A program made the position numbers and the translations under genes. Positions 1-5,393 of a stretch of 5,393 bases of DNA are shown here, piece by piece; the stretch's first letter is position 1; every line of letters starts with the position of its first letter. This stretch comes from an uncultured Planctomycetaceae bacterium (GTDB lineage: Bacteria > Planctomycetota > Planctomycetia > Planctomycetales > Planctomycetaceae): assembly GCA_903823545.1 (NCBI GenBank), contig CAIJTL010001197.1:1-5393 (forward strand), read 5' to 3'. A model generated the notes under the pieces. That model had not been told where the DNA came from and ran no database searches. It worked only from the letters and a program-made list of their open reading frames with translations.

Positions 1-1
1 G

Positions 2-2038
2 AACCTCACAACGCTGGATGGCTTCAACGCGGGAGAAATGCCGATCCGCACGAACGGGCGGATGTACGTCGTCACGCGACCGCTCTTCTCCGAGCGGTCG
101 GTCGGGATCGTGTATTTGTATGGGGCGGAGCAGTCCGTGGACCGGACGCCTACGTCCGTTGGCGACGTGAGTTCGGACGTAGGCGTCCGAACTACGGACG
201 CGAGATTTCCACCAGGATCGCTCAAGCCTGCGGCGGCGATTGGGTTGGCGATCGACTTCGATCCGCTGAAGAGGCCGGAGATCTTGTCGAAGCTCGGCGC
301 GCCGGACCTCACCAAGAAATGTTTTGTCTGGACCGATCGGTCAGCGGACGGCGAGGTCCAACCGGACGAAGTGCGGCTGTTCGATCGTCCCAAACATGTG
401 CATGGCGTGTCGTTGTTCAATCGCGATCTGTCGGCTCAGCAGCAGTCGTTCCGCTACACGGTCAAAGAGTTCTTGCCCAGCGGCGTGCCGGTGTATGAAG
501 TCGAGGACATGCTGGTCCGTGCGCCGCGCGACATGGTTGCCGTGAATCAACGGCGGCTTGATCCCGGCTTCGCATCGCGGAATTTGGTTCGCTTCGATAA
601 CGGCAACTTCTTCCGGCTCGGCGATGAACCGTGGGTGCCGGAAGCCGCACTGCGACCGGATGGGACGCCCGTTTGGACGTACCCGTCGGAAGGGGCGAGC
701 GTGCAGGCGCTGACGTCATGTGGGCCATATCATTCGGGGCAAGTCGTCTCCGAGTTCGGCATCATCGGGCACGAGACCGCTCATGCCGGAGATCTCGGCG
801 AGTTCGTCGTGCTGCACGCGAATCACGGAGCGTGGGGGATCTGGACCGCCGACGGAATGCTCGTCGGGCCGATCTTCAAAGACCTGCGCACGGGTGCTCG
901 CAGTTGGTCCATGAAGGAGCACGCGCGCGGCCAGTCGCTCGATGAACTGACGGCAGGACAGGAACACTTCGCGGGTTACTTCTGCCGCACGAAGGACAAC
1001 AAGTACTACGTCGTCGCCGGCCATAATCACGTCAGCATCGCGGAGGTGCTCGACCTCGAAACCGCGCGGAGACAGTCGGGTGAGTTTGAGATCACGCCGT
1101 CCGATCTGCTCGAAGCCGAACGCTGGGAACAGCAACATCAGCGTCACGAAGTCTTCGCTCGCGCGCCGGTCATCGACTGCTACCGCGTGAAAGAGACGCC
1201 GGTCATCGACGGCAAACTGTCCGAATGGAAAACGCCTGACGCGCAGATGGGAACCGACGCCGACCTTCACATCGGCTACGACGATCAAACGCTGTACGTC
1301 GCGTACGCCGTGCGCGGACTTGGCCCGCTGAAGAACTCCGGCCGCGAATTCGACCGCCTCTTCAAGACCGGAGCGTCGGTCGATCTGCAATTCGGCATCG
1401 ATCCCGATGCGGATGAAACTCGGCAAGCTCCGGTAGTCGGCGACAAGCGATTGCTGATGACGCTGGCAAAGCTCAGTTCCGCCAGCGGCGCTGCGTCCGG
1501 TCTCTCGACCGCGACGACGAAGGCCGATCAACCACAACCGATCGCCGTTCTATTCGACGCACTCGTCCCCGGCACCCCCGAAGACAAACGCTGGCGAGTC
1601 GTCTCGCCGGTGGCCGAAGTCTTCTTTGATCGTGTTGCCCGTATCGAGGGTGTCAAACTCGCCGCCGAGAACCACGACAACGGCTACAACCTGGAAGCGT
1701 CGATCCCGCTGAAGGAACTTGGCCTGACTCCTTCTCCTGGTCTCCGTCTTAAATTCGACTGGGGTGTCTTAAGCACAGATTTGGACGGCAATGTTGTACT
1801 CCGTCGTCGATACTGGTCGAATCAAGCGACGGGTATCGTTGCCGATGCTCCTTCGGAGGCACGACTCACTCCACATCTTTGGGGCCATATTCGCTTTCAT
1901 GGCGATCGAAGCTCCGCAGAAGACAAGCTCAATGACTTAGATCAGATCGCTGGGAAAAAGAATCCGGTAAAAGGAGTGAAGAAAGACGTCACGGACATCT
2001 TGGACGAACTGGACGAAACGCCGGTCAAGAAGAAATGA
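2..2038 (+). CDS. Large secreted-type protein, 3' part: EF-hand-like loop and C-terminal CBM9-like carbohydrate-binding domain
   Basis: The frame is open to the left edge, so the true start is outside the window and the ATG at 38 is internal; 678 codons are visible. Counting from that Met, residues 100-111 form a canonical EF-hand loop (D100, S102, D104, G105, V107, E111) preceded by a Trp, a context I associate with propeller-like proteins of Planctomycetota and Verrucomicrobiota. Residues about 383-620 resemble a CBM9-like domain: an opening VIDGKLSEW motif (389-397), the LYVAYAV strand (419-425), and YNLEASIPLKEL (550-561). CBM9 domains bind sugars, so a role in polysaccharide binding or breakdown outside the cytoplasm is inferred; no catalytic motif is visible. 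The C-terminus (about 625-666) is Lys/Asp-rich and low in complexity. Residues 36-51 are encoded by an inverted repeat and look like an insertion. The next gene starts 76 bp after the stop. The reading frame is certain; the function is tentative. Confidence 0.85.
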   Translation, partial: NLTTLDGFNAGEMPIRTNGRMYVVTRPLFSERSVGIVYLYGAEQSVDRTPTSVGDVSSDVGVRTTDARFPPGSLKPAAAIGLAIDFDPLKRPEILSKLGAPDLTKKCFVWTDRSADGEVQPDEVRLFDRPKHVHGVSLFNRDLSAQQQSFRYTVKEFLPSGVPVYEVEDMLVRAPRDMVAVNQRRLDPGFASRNLVRFDNGNFFRLGDEPWVPEAALRPDGTPVWTYPSEGASVQALTSCGPYHSGQVVSEFGIIGHETAHAGDLGEFVVLHANHGAWGIWTADGMLVGPIFKDLRTGARSWSMKEHARGQSLDELTAGQEHFAGYFCRTKDNKYYVVAGHNHVSIAEVLDLETARRQSGEFEITPSDLLEAERWEQQHQRHEVFARAPVIDCYRVKETPVIDGKLSEWKTPDAQMGTDADLHIGYDDQTLYVAYAVRGLGPLKNSGREFDRLFKTGASVDLQFGIDPDADETRQAPVVGDKRLLMTLAKLSSASGAASGLSTATTKADQPQPIAVLFDALVPGTPEDKRWRVVSPVAEVFFDRVARIEGVKLAAENHDNGYNLEASIPLKELGLTPSPGLRLKFDWGVLSTDLDGNVVLRRRYWSNQATGIVADAPSEARLTPHLWGHIRFHGDRSSAEDKLNDLDQIAGKKNPVKGVKKDVTDILDELDETPVKKK
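143..189. repeat. In-frame inverted repeat, two 16-bp arms, inside the coding sequence
   Basis: Bases 143-158 (CGGACGCCTACGTCCG) are the exact reverse complement of 174-189, separated by a 15-base loop. The flanking bases do not pair, so the arms are sharply bounded. The encoded stretch (residues 36-51 counted from Met at 38) is rich in Asp, Val, Ser and Thr and sits between YLYGAEQ and RFPPGSL, like a spacer in a surface loop. A further CGGACG copy lies at 195-200. A stem this long is unlikely by codon choice alone. It resembles REP-like palindromes scattered through some genomes, but copy number cannot be seen here. Confidence 0.75.
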
Positions 2039-2103
2039 AAGTCATTGGCAAGCAATTTGTTTTGCACTCAGAGCCCGTCATTCAATCATGTCTTCAATTC
2101 AAC

Positions 2104-2107
2104 AAGG
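2104..2107 (+). promoter_or_regulatory. Ribosome binding site that sets the start of the scramblase-like gene
   Basis: AAGG lies 7 bases before the ATG at 2115. The in-frame ATG at 2088 has no comparable site; only a GAG about 14 bases upstream is visible. The downstream start is therefore preferred. Confidence 0.6.
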
Positions 2108-2114
2108 TCGAACT

Positions 2115-2702
2115 ATGAACCCGGTTCTGAGCAGCAATCTTTATCTCGTCAAAGAGCACACTGGATTTTTCAAGTCGGCAAATAACTTCGACATTTTCGA
2201 TCCTGAAACTGGCGAATTGGTCATGGAGTGCCGCGAAGAAAAGTTAGGGATTTTTACCAAACTGCTGCGATTCACTGACTACAAGCGAATGACTCCATTT
2301 GACGTACAAATTCGCTCCGCCGGCGGCGAGCCCATCGTGCGTGTGACTCGCGGAGTTTCGCTGTTCTTGTCAAAAGTCAAAGTTTTGGATGAAAACAATG
2401 AAGTCATTGGTGGCTTCAAACAAAAATTCTTTTCGCTCGGTGGAGCATTCAGCGTCTTGGATGTGAATGACCAACCGCTTTGCCAACTCAAGGGAAAATG
2501 GTCCGGTTGGGATTTCAGCTTTGTGTCAGGCACTCGCCAACTGGCCCGCGTCACCAAAAAATGGGGCGGTCTGGGCAAAGAACTCTTCACGACTGCGGAC
2601 AATTACGTACTTTCAATCGATGACAGCGTCCCGCCAGACAGTCCTCTTCGCCAATTGATCTTGGGGGCCGTCATGTGCATCGACATGGTGCTGAAGGAAT
2701 AA
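2115..2702 (+). CDS. Scramblase / LURP-one-related (tubby-like fold) protein
   Basis: The product is 195 residues. It shows the alternating strand pattern of the scramblase/LURP-one superfamily: FDIFDPETGELVMECRE (25-41), a basic-hydrophobic segment, EVIGGFKQKF (96-105), FSVLDVNDQPLCQLKGKW (112-129) followed by GWDFSF (131-136), then LARVTKKWGGLGKELFTTAD (143-162) and NYVLSI (163-168). The C-terminus (about 178-193) is a hydrophobic helix, as in the family's closed barrel with a central helix. Eukaryotic members include phospholipid scramblases and plant LURP1; the role of bacterial members is not established, and I do not claim lipid transport. There is no signal peptide. The start at 2115 is chosen for its ribosome binding site; a 204-residue form from 2088 is possible. 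The gene is clearly lower in GC than the upstream one. It is followed by the tRNA promoter, with no obvious terminator of its own before it. Confidence 0.85.
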   Translation: MNPVLSSNLYLVKEHTGFFKSANNFDIFDPETGELVMECREEKLGIFTKLLRFTDYKRMTPFDVQIRSAGGEPIVRVTRGVSLFLSKVKVLDENNEVIGGFKQKFFSLGGAFSVLDVNDQPLCQLKGKWSGWDFSFVSGTRQLARVTKKWGGLGKELFTTADNYVLSIDDSVPPDSPLRQLILGAVMCIDMVLKE

Positions 2703-2757
2703 CCTCGCCAAGATTTGGCAGAATGATTGAAGCCAAAAACAGGAACTGCCGACTCTA

Positions 2758-2785
2758 TTGACGCTGTTTGGTCGCTGGCTAGAAT
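2758..2785 (+). promoter_or_regulatory. Sigma70-type promoter for tRNA-Asp
   Basis: TTGACG at 2758-2763 (5 of 6 to the -35 consensus) and TAGAAT at 2780-2785 (5 of 6 to the -10 consensus) are separated by 16 bases. The expected start is near 2792, giving a leader of about 48 bases before the tRNA. It lies in the gap after the scramblase-like gene and points at the tRNA. Confidence 0.7.
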
Positions 2786-2794
2786 CCCGCGACC

Positions 2795-2816
2795 TTGCTG
2801 GGGCACTCCCCGGCAA
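2795..2816 (+). other. Hairpin in the tRNA-Asp precursor leader
   Basis: Bases 2795-2803 pair with 2808-2816 over 9 bp (one G-U) around a 4-base loop. It falls just after the predicted transcription start and 23 bases before the tRNA. No T-run follows, so it is not a normal intrinsic terminator. It could end readthrough from upstream weakly or be part of the 5' leader removed by RNase P. Confidence 0.5.
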
Positions 2817-2839
2817 AGGCAGCTCAGATTCGACAATAA

Positions 2840-2913
2840 GGGGCCGTAGCTCAATTGGTTAGAGCGCCGGACTGTCGATCCGGAGGTTACGGGTTCGAGT
2901 CCCGCCGGCCTCG
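2840..2913 (+). tRNA. tRNA-Asp (anticodon GTC)
   Basis: A full cloverleaf can be drawn. The acceptor stem is 2840-2846 with 2906-2912 (one G-U at the second pair) and the discriminator is G2913. The D-arm GCTC/GAGC is 2849-2852 with 2862-2865, including GG in the loop. The anticodon stem CCGGA/TCCGG is 2867-2871 with 2879-2883, with loop CTGTCGA and anticodon GTC at 2874-2876. The variable loop is 5 bases. The T-arm is 2889-2893 with 2901-2905 and has loop TTCGAGT. G73 and the GUC anticodon fit aspartate identity. The outermost T-stem pair is an A-C mismatch (2889/2905), and base 38 is A instead of the usual C. CCA is not encoded, so it must be added after transcription. The gene has its own promoter and terminator, so it is a single-gene unit. 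Confidence 0.95.
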
Positions 2914-2920
2914 CTCCTTG

Positions 2921-2956
2921 AACGCTCGCTGTTACTTCGTGACAGCGAGCGTTTTT
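2921..2956 (+). terminator. Strong intrinsic terminator after tRNA-Asp
   Basis: Bases 2921-2935 pair with 2939-2953 over up to 15 bp (one G-T) with a TTC loop, followed at once by a run of five T (2952-2956). It starts 7 bases after the tRNA ends and closes the tRNA transcription unit. Confidence 0.9.
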
Positions 2957-3391
2957 CATTGGTATCAACGACTTTAGCGTCGAGCGAGTTTACGGGTGGT
3001 TGGTCCGACTAACGATCGGATCTCTGATCCGTCTATTTTGGGGCAGGAGAGTTGTCGCCCGCACAATGAGTTCGTTGTCGCGGTGTAGATGGGTTTTGTT
3101 TGGCGGTATTTTTCATCTGCCCATTCGGGTCGATCTGTGGAATACCATTGCCGAGATCGAGTGATCCCATCGTCAGTGAAGCGAGTACTCCGGCCTCAGG
3201 CTGGCCGTGACGGGGTTCGTGTCGGCCAGTGCTTTTCAGCTTTGAGTCGCGATCAGCAGTCGTGCTACGTCAAAGGGAAATGACTCGACACGATCGTCGA
3301 GACGGTCAGTGATCAGTTCGACAACGAGGACGACGGAGCAAATAGCGCCGGATCAGATCAGCGATATTCCCAGTGACTTGGCAAATATTGC
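2957..3391. other. Intergenic stretch with no convincing gene
   Basis: No frame here shows convincing protein-like sequence with a ribosome binding site. A 64-codon ATG frame at 3089-3283 has no Shine-Dalgarno sequence and an odd composition. Two small hairpins are present: 3017-3022 with 3026-3031 (6 bp, 3-base loop), and 3201-3207 with 3223-3229 (7 bp, followed by TTTT at 3233-3236). From 3246 one + strand frame is open up to the MITE and lines up with the ORF beyond it, so the right end may hold the broken 5' part of that gene. Confidence 0.5.
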
Positions 3392-3495
3392 TAGAGCGGT
3401 TCCATCTGGGTGTAGCGGCAAAAAGTAGTTGAACTCGTGAGATTTCAGGTCAGAACTCTCACGAGTTCCGCCACAGCATTCTTGGAACCGCTCTA
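3392..3495. mobile_element. MITE-like nested palindrome with TA-flanked terminal inverted repeats (IS630/Tc1 type)
   Basis: The outer ends are perfect 13-bp inverted repeats, TAGAGCGGTTCCA at 3392-3404 and its reverse complement at 3483-3495. Further in, 3411-3417 pairs with 3469-3475 (6 of 7), then 3431-3442 pairs with 3457-3468 over 12 perfect bp, and 3444-3446 with 3453-3455. The whole 104 bp can fold into one long hairpin. Both ends carry TA, the target duplicated by IS630/Tc1-mariner transposases. The element has no room for a transposase, so it would be a non-autonomous element moved in trans. The palindrome is directly visible; the family assignment rests on the TA ends and the layout. 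Confidence 0.8.
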
Positions 3496-3530
3496 ATGGG
3501 AAGGTTGTCGGACGCAAATTCGGCAATGAG

Positions 3531-4079
3531 TTGCTTGCCACGGTGTTGAGGGGCATCGAGAAGCACAGGCTGATTTTTCTCTACTTCGCACGCCCTCAGC
3601 GGTTGAACCCAATGAATCACGAGGGCATGTGTGAAGGCCTGCGCCGCGATGAGTTTCCCGGAATTCCAAGCGAAGACATCGAACCAACAGGCGAGTTCCT
3701 CTTCAAGTACCGTCGCACATTGGATCATTTTGCGCAGACGGCGATTACTCGATTCGGTATCGGTGAAGGAAGCAAACCATGTGTCTTGGATGCAACCGGC
3801 AAGTTCGTCGTTGTTGAAAATGGATCGCCGCCGTACTGGAAGTTGGATGAAGACGATTGTTGCTACATGAATGAATCTTCTGATGCCGTTCTTGCAACTT
3901 GTCGCGAGTTCATGCAGTTCGAGAGCAATCGCCGATTCGATGGGGTGATACGACGAGTCAATGACATTTTGCACGACGAAGGACAATCGACGTGGTATGC
4001 GTCGCGTCTGGTTCAATGGAGCTATCTACAACGACTTGACGACGTCATTCACTCGGTGAAAGCCGCCGAATTCGCTTGA
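3531..4079 (+). CDS. Uncharacterised protein, weakly SUKH-like; 5' end uncertain and possibly disrupted
   Basis: The longest form starts at TTG 3531 (182 residues). ATG codons at 3612 and 3627 are alternatives, and none has a good ribosome binding site. Composition and codon use look like a real protein. Residues 74-129 (RFGIGEG, CVLDATGKFVVVENG, then YMNESSDAVLATCREFMQF) recall the late strands and 'N-S-S…F' helix of SUKH/SMI1-type proteins, which often act as immunity proteins against toxins. This rests on pattern only, and no toxin gene is beside it. The C-terminus (about 135-182) is helical and rich in Arg, Trp and Asp. The same frame continues upstream through the right half of the MITE to an in-frame stop (TGA 3438). 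Removing the MITE joins it to an open frame reaching back to 3246. It may therefore be a truncated or decayed gene. It converges with the SGNH hydrolase gene, leaving 139 bp between their stops. Confidence 0.5.
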   Translation: MLATVLRGIEKHRLIFLYFARPQRLNPMNHEGMCEGLRRDEFPGIPSEDIEPTGEFLFKYRRTLDHFAQTAITRFGIGEGSKPCVLDATGKFVVVENGSPPYWKLDEDDCCYMNESSDAVLATCREFMQFESNRRFDGVIRRVNDILHDEGQSTWYASRLVQWSYLQRLDDVIHSVKAAEFA

Positions 4080-4218
4080 GACTTTGAATCGTTTGCCACA
4101 CCGTTCCCAGAAGGTGAGAGGCGATTCCACGGCCAGCTCGCCGCGTCAGCTTGAGGTCATTTTTGCCGAAAGATCCCGCTCCTTGCTCGCGCGTCGTGCT
4201 GATGAATTGAGAGGAAGC

Positions 4219-4956
4219 TCATCCGCACGGCTGGAGCGTGCTCAACACCAATCTCGTTATCAGATAGTGTCCGACTAGCGAGAGATGTAGACCATCGATT
4301 GTCGCTCCGGGAGTGAGCAGCACTTTGGCAAACTCGCGTCGCGGAATCAGATGCACGGCGTGTCGGTGAGCCAGCCGGCGTTGCAGGCGAGCGAATTCGT
4401 AGCCACCGGGAATTGGTGGCACGGGGAGTTCAAACATCACCAGCGATCGATGCGGTGCGCTGAGCCGGGCCAGTATTCGGTCCAAGTCTGCTTCGATCTG
4501 CCGTGAGTCTCGGCCGCTGAGTAGGTCGTTGCCGCCGATCTCGATCAGCACGAGGCAGTCGTTGCATTCGATCTCTTCGGCCTGCCGAAAAGCGGACGCG
4601 GTGGTGGCTCCGACTTGAGCGTGATTCCGCACCGGCACGTGCCATTCGTTTGCGAGCAAATTCGGCCAGAGGTGCTGTTGTTCGTCGGCGATGCCGGCAC
4701 TCAGTGAGTCGCCGATGACATGCAACTCGGTCGGTAAGGTGGCCAACGGCCGAACGTGCAGACTGTGCCGCTCAATCAGTTCCGTGGTGACACTGGCGAG
4801 CAACAGGAATTCGATGACTGGTTGTGCTCGGCGGACGATTCGCGGCCAACGAGCGTTGCCGTCGGCACGGAACGGCACGTTCAAGCTGACGAGTGGCGGA
4901 ATCAGGCAGAGTCCGTAAAGCCACCACGGTGGTCTGCTCCCCGAAAGCTGATCCAA
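4219..4956 (-). CDS. SGNH/GDSL-family hydrolase, probably N-terminally truncated
   Basis: All SGNH blocks are present, counted from TTG at 4956: block I VIGDSLSAG (80-88, nucleophile S84), block II Gly in VGATT (G116), block III GGND (141-144, N143), and block V DGLHLSLVGH (221-230) with D221 and H224 completing the triad. The family hydrolyses esters or thioesters of lipids, acylated sugars or similar; the substrate here is unknown. Ahead of the domain are two hydrophobic segments (about 11-29 and 47-61), suggesting membrane anchoring with the catalytic part on one face. The start is doubtful. TTG is the only start codon near the stop (TAA at 4962-4960), there is no ribosome binding site, and no Met occurs before residue 174. 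An IS3-type element begins directly upstream in the opposite direction, so the original start was probably cut away. Confidence 0.85.
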   Translation of the reverse strand: MDQLSGSRPPWWLYGLCLIPPLVSLNVPFRADGNARWPRIVRRAQPVIEFLLLASVTTELIERHSLHVRPLATLPTELHVIGDSLSAGIADEQQHLWPNLLANEWHVPVRNHAQVGATTASAFRQAEEIECNDCLVLIEIGGNDLLSGRDSRQIEADLDRILARLSAPHRSLVMFELPVPPIPGGYEFARLQRRLAHRHAVHLIPRREFAKVLLTPGATIDGLHLSLVGHYLITRLVLSTLQPCG

Positions 4957-4990
4957 GTGTTATGAGAGTCCAGATCGCCGCAAATTGGCG

Positions 4991-4997
4991 AAGGAGG
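4991..4997 (+). promoter_or_regulatory. Ribosome binding site for OrfA
   Basis: AAGGAGG lies 5 bases before the ATG at 5003, an almost perfect Shine-Dalgarno match. It favours that ATG over the in-frame TTG at 4985. Confidence 0.85.
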
Positions 4998-5002
4998 ACT
5001 CG

Positions 5003-5299
5003 ATGGCCAGAAGTCGTAGAGAGCGCGGGAAGCGTCATTCGCCGGAGCAGATTGTACGGAAGTTGCGGGAGGCGGATGCGATGTTGTCGGCGGGGAAGTC
5101 TGTCGGCGAGGTGTTGCAGCAGCTCGTCGTGAGCGAGCCGACGTATCATCGTTGGCGGAATCAGTACGGCGGGATGAAGCCGGAGGAAGCCAAGCGGCTC
5201 AAGCAGCTTGAGCAAGAGAATGCTCGGCTGAAGAAGCTGGTGGCGGAACAAGCGTTGGACATTCAGATTCTGAAGGAAGTCAGTTCGGGAAACTGGTAA
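5003..5299 (+). CDS. IS3-family transposase OrfA (helix-turn-helix DNA-binding subunit)
   Basis: The product is 98 residues, close to the usual length for this subgroup. Residues 10-57 match the family's helix-turn-helix: KRHSPEQIVRKLREAD (10-25), GKSVGEVLQQL (31-41), VSEPTYHRWRNQYGG (43-57). Residues 62-92 form a leucine-zipper coiled coil (L69, L76, L79, L90) ending in the typical LKE near the C-terminus. OrfA binds the element's terminal repeats. It is also the N-terminal part of the OrfAB transposase when a -1 frameshift occurs. The stop at 5297-5299 overlaps the OrfB frame. The gene is intact. Confidence 0.93.
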   Translation: MARSRRERGKRHSPEQIVRKLREADAMLSAGKSVGEVLQQLVVSEPTYHRWRNQYGGMKPEEAKRLKQLEQENARLKKLVAEQALDIQILKEVSSGNW

Positions 5300-5393
5300 G
5301 CCCTGCTCGCCGGAGAGCCGCAGTGCAGCATGTTCAACGGACGCTGGGCGTGAGCGAACGTCAGGCGTGCAGGGCGATTGATCAACCGCGATC
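5290..5393 (+). CDS. IS3-family transposase OrfB, N-terminal part (runs off window)
   Basis: In the -1 frame relative to OrfA the sequence reads KLVSPARRRAAVQHVQ and then LGVSERQACRAIDQPR, the usual N-terminus of IS407-type OrfB, ahead of the helix-turn-helix and the DDE integrase core that would follow. Expression may come from a -1 frameshift in the OrfA/OrfB overlap; I see no textbook A-rich slippery run. Alternatively it starts at GTG 5323, which has GGAGAG at 5312-5317 five bases upstream. The coordinate 5290 marks recognisable homology, not a proven start. The 3' end lies outside the window. Confidence 0.8.

Larger units (their letters stand above)
4958..5393 (+). mobile_element. IS3-family (IS407-like) insertion sequence, left part; right end outside the window
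   Basis: Two overlapping frames with OrfA and OrfB signatures of IS3-family transposases lie here. The left boundary is not proven. IS3 elements usually begin with TG; candidates are TG at 4958 and at 4963, the first falling just outside the hydrolase start. The second terminal repeat and the target duplication are beyond 5393. Confidence 0.75.

Noticed and set aside
716..1537. 273-codon open frame on the minus strand
   Set aside because: It is antisense to the large + strand gene with clear domain motifs. The translation is Arg/Val-rich and shows no family motif, as expected of a shadow frame in GC-rich DNA.
2840..2913. tRNA-Asp as an integration (att) site for a genomic island on its right
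   Set aside because: I saw no repeat of the tRNA 3' end further along and no integrase gene in the window. A strong terminator follows the tRNA intact.
3017..3031. Short hairpin as a possible terminator
   Set aside because: Only 6 bp with a 3-base loop, and the following bases are not a clean T-run. There is no gene just upstream after the strong terminator at 2921-2956.
3089..3283. 64-codon + strand ORF
   Set aside because: It has no ribosome binding site, no recognisable motif and an irregular composition rich in Arg, Ser and Cys.
3459..4016. 185-codon open frame on the minus strand
   Set aside because: It lies opposite the 3531-4079 ORF, starts inside that gene and ends within the MITE. 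The + strand frame has the more protein-like composition and ordered hydrophobic pattern. The choice is not absolute.
4772..5251. 159-codon minus-strand ORF across the IS and hydrolase
   Set aside because: It is antisense to the well-supported IS3 OrfA and out of frame with the SGNH hydrolase; a shadow frame.
1..5393. CRISPR array or multi-gene defence system
   Set aside because: No regularly spaced direct repeats and no Cas-like or other defence operon genes are present. The only immunity-like hint is the single weak SUKH-like ORF.

Overview
The window looks like a piece of a Planctomycetota-type chromosome. This is inferred from a long secreted-type protein with an EF-hand-like loop and a C-terminal CBM9-like domain, a bacterial scramblase-like gene, and mobile-element debris between genes. 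No rRNA or other phylogenetic marker is present, so the taxonomic call is only moderate.

Left part (1-2038): the 3' portion of a large + strand gene whose start lies before the window. It encodes an EF-hand-like calcium loop and a C-terminal carbohydrate-binding (CBM9-like) domain. An in-frame pair of perfect 16-bp inverted repeats sits near its left end and looks like an inserted palindromic repeat. It is followed by a lower-GC gene (2115-2702) for a scramblase/LURP-one-like protein. Next comes a self-contained tRNA-Asp(GTC) unit with its own sigma70-like promoter, a leader hairpin, the tRNA (2840-2913) and a strong intrinsic terminator (2921-2956).

Middle part (2957-4079): about 430 bp without a convincing gene, then a 104-bp nested palindrome (3392-3495) bounded by TA dinucleotides. 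It has 13-bp terminal inverted repeats and the layout of an IS630/Tc1-type MITE. Immediately downstream is an unrecognised or weakly SUKH-like ORF (3531-4079). Removing the MITE plus one TA takes out 102 bp, a multiple of three, and joins the open frames on its two sides, so the element may have landed inside the 5' part of this gene.

Right part (4219-5393): on the minus strand lies an SGNH/GDSL hydrolase with all catalytic blocks but no good start codon. It abuts, head to head, the left end of an IS3-family (IS407-like) insertion sequence. OrfA of that element is complete and OrfB runs off the window. The hydrolase has probably lost its N-terminus to this insertion.

The genes do not form one pathway. 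The window reads as housekeeping islands (surface protein, scramblase-like protein, tRNA) followed by a stretch eroded by mobile elements. I did not find a convincing new multi-gene system. The most distinctive items are the MITE with its in-frame insertion geometry and the palindrome carried inside a coding sequence.
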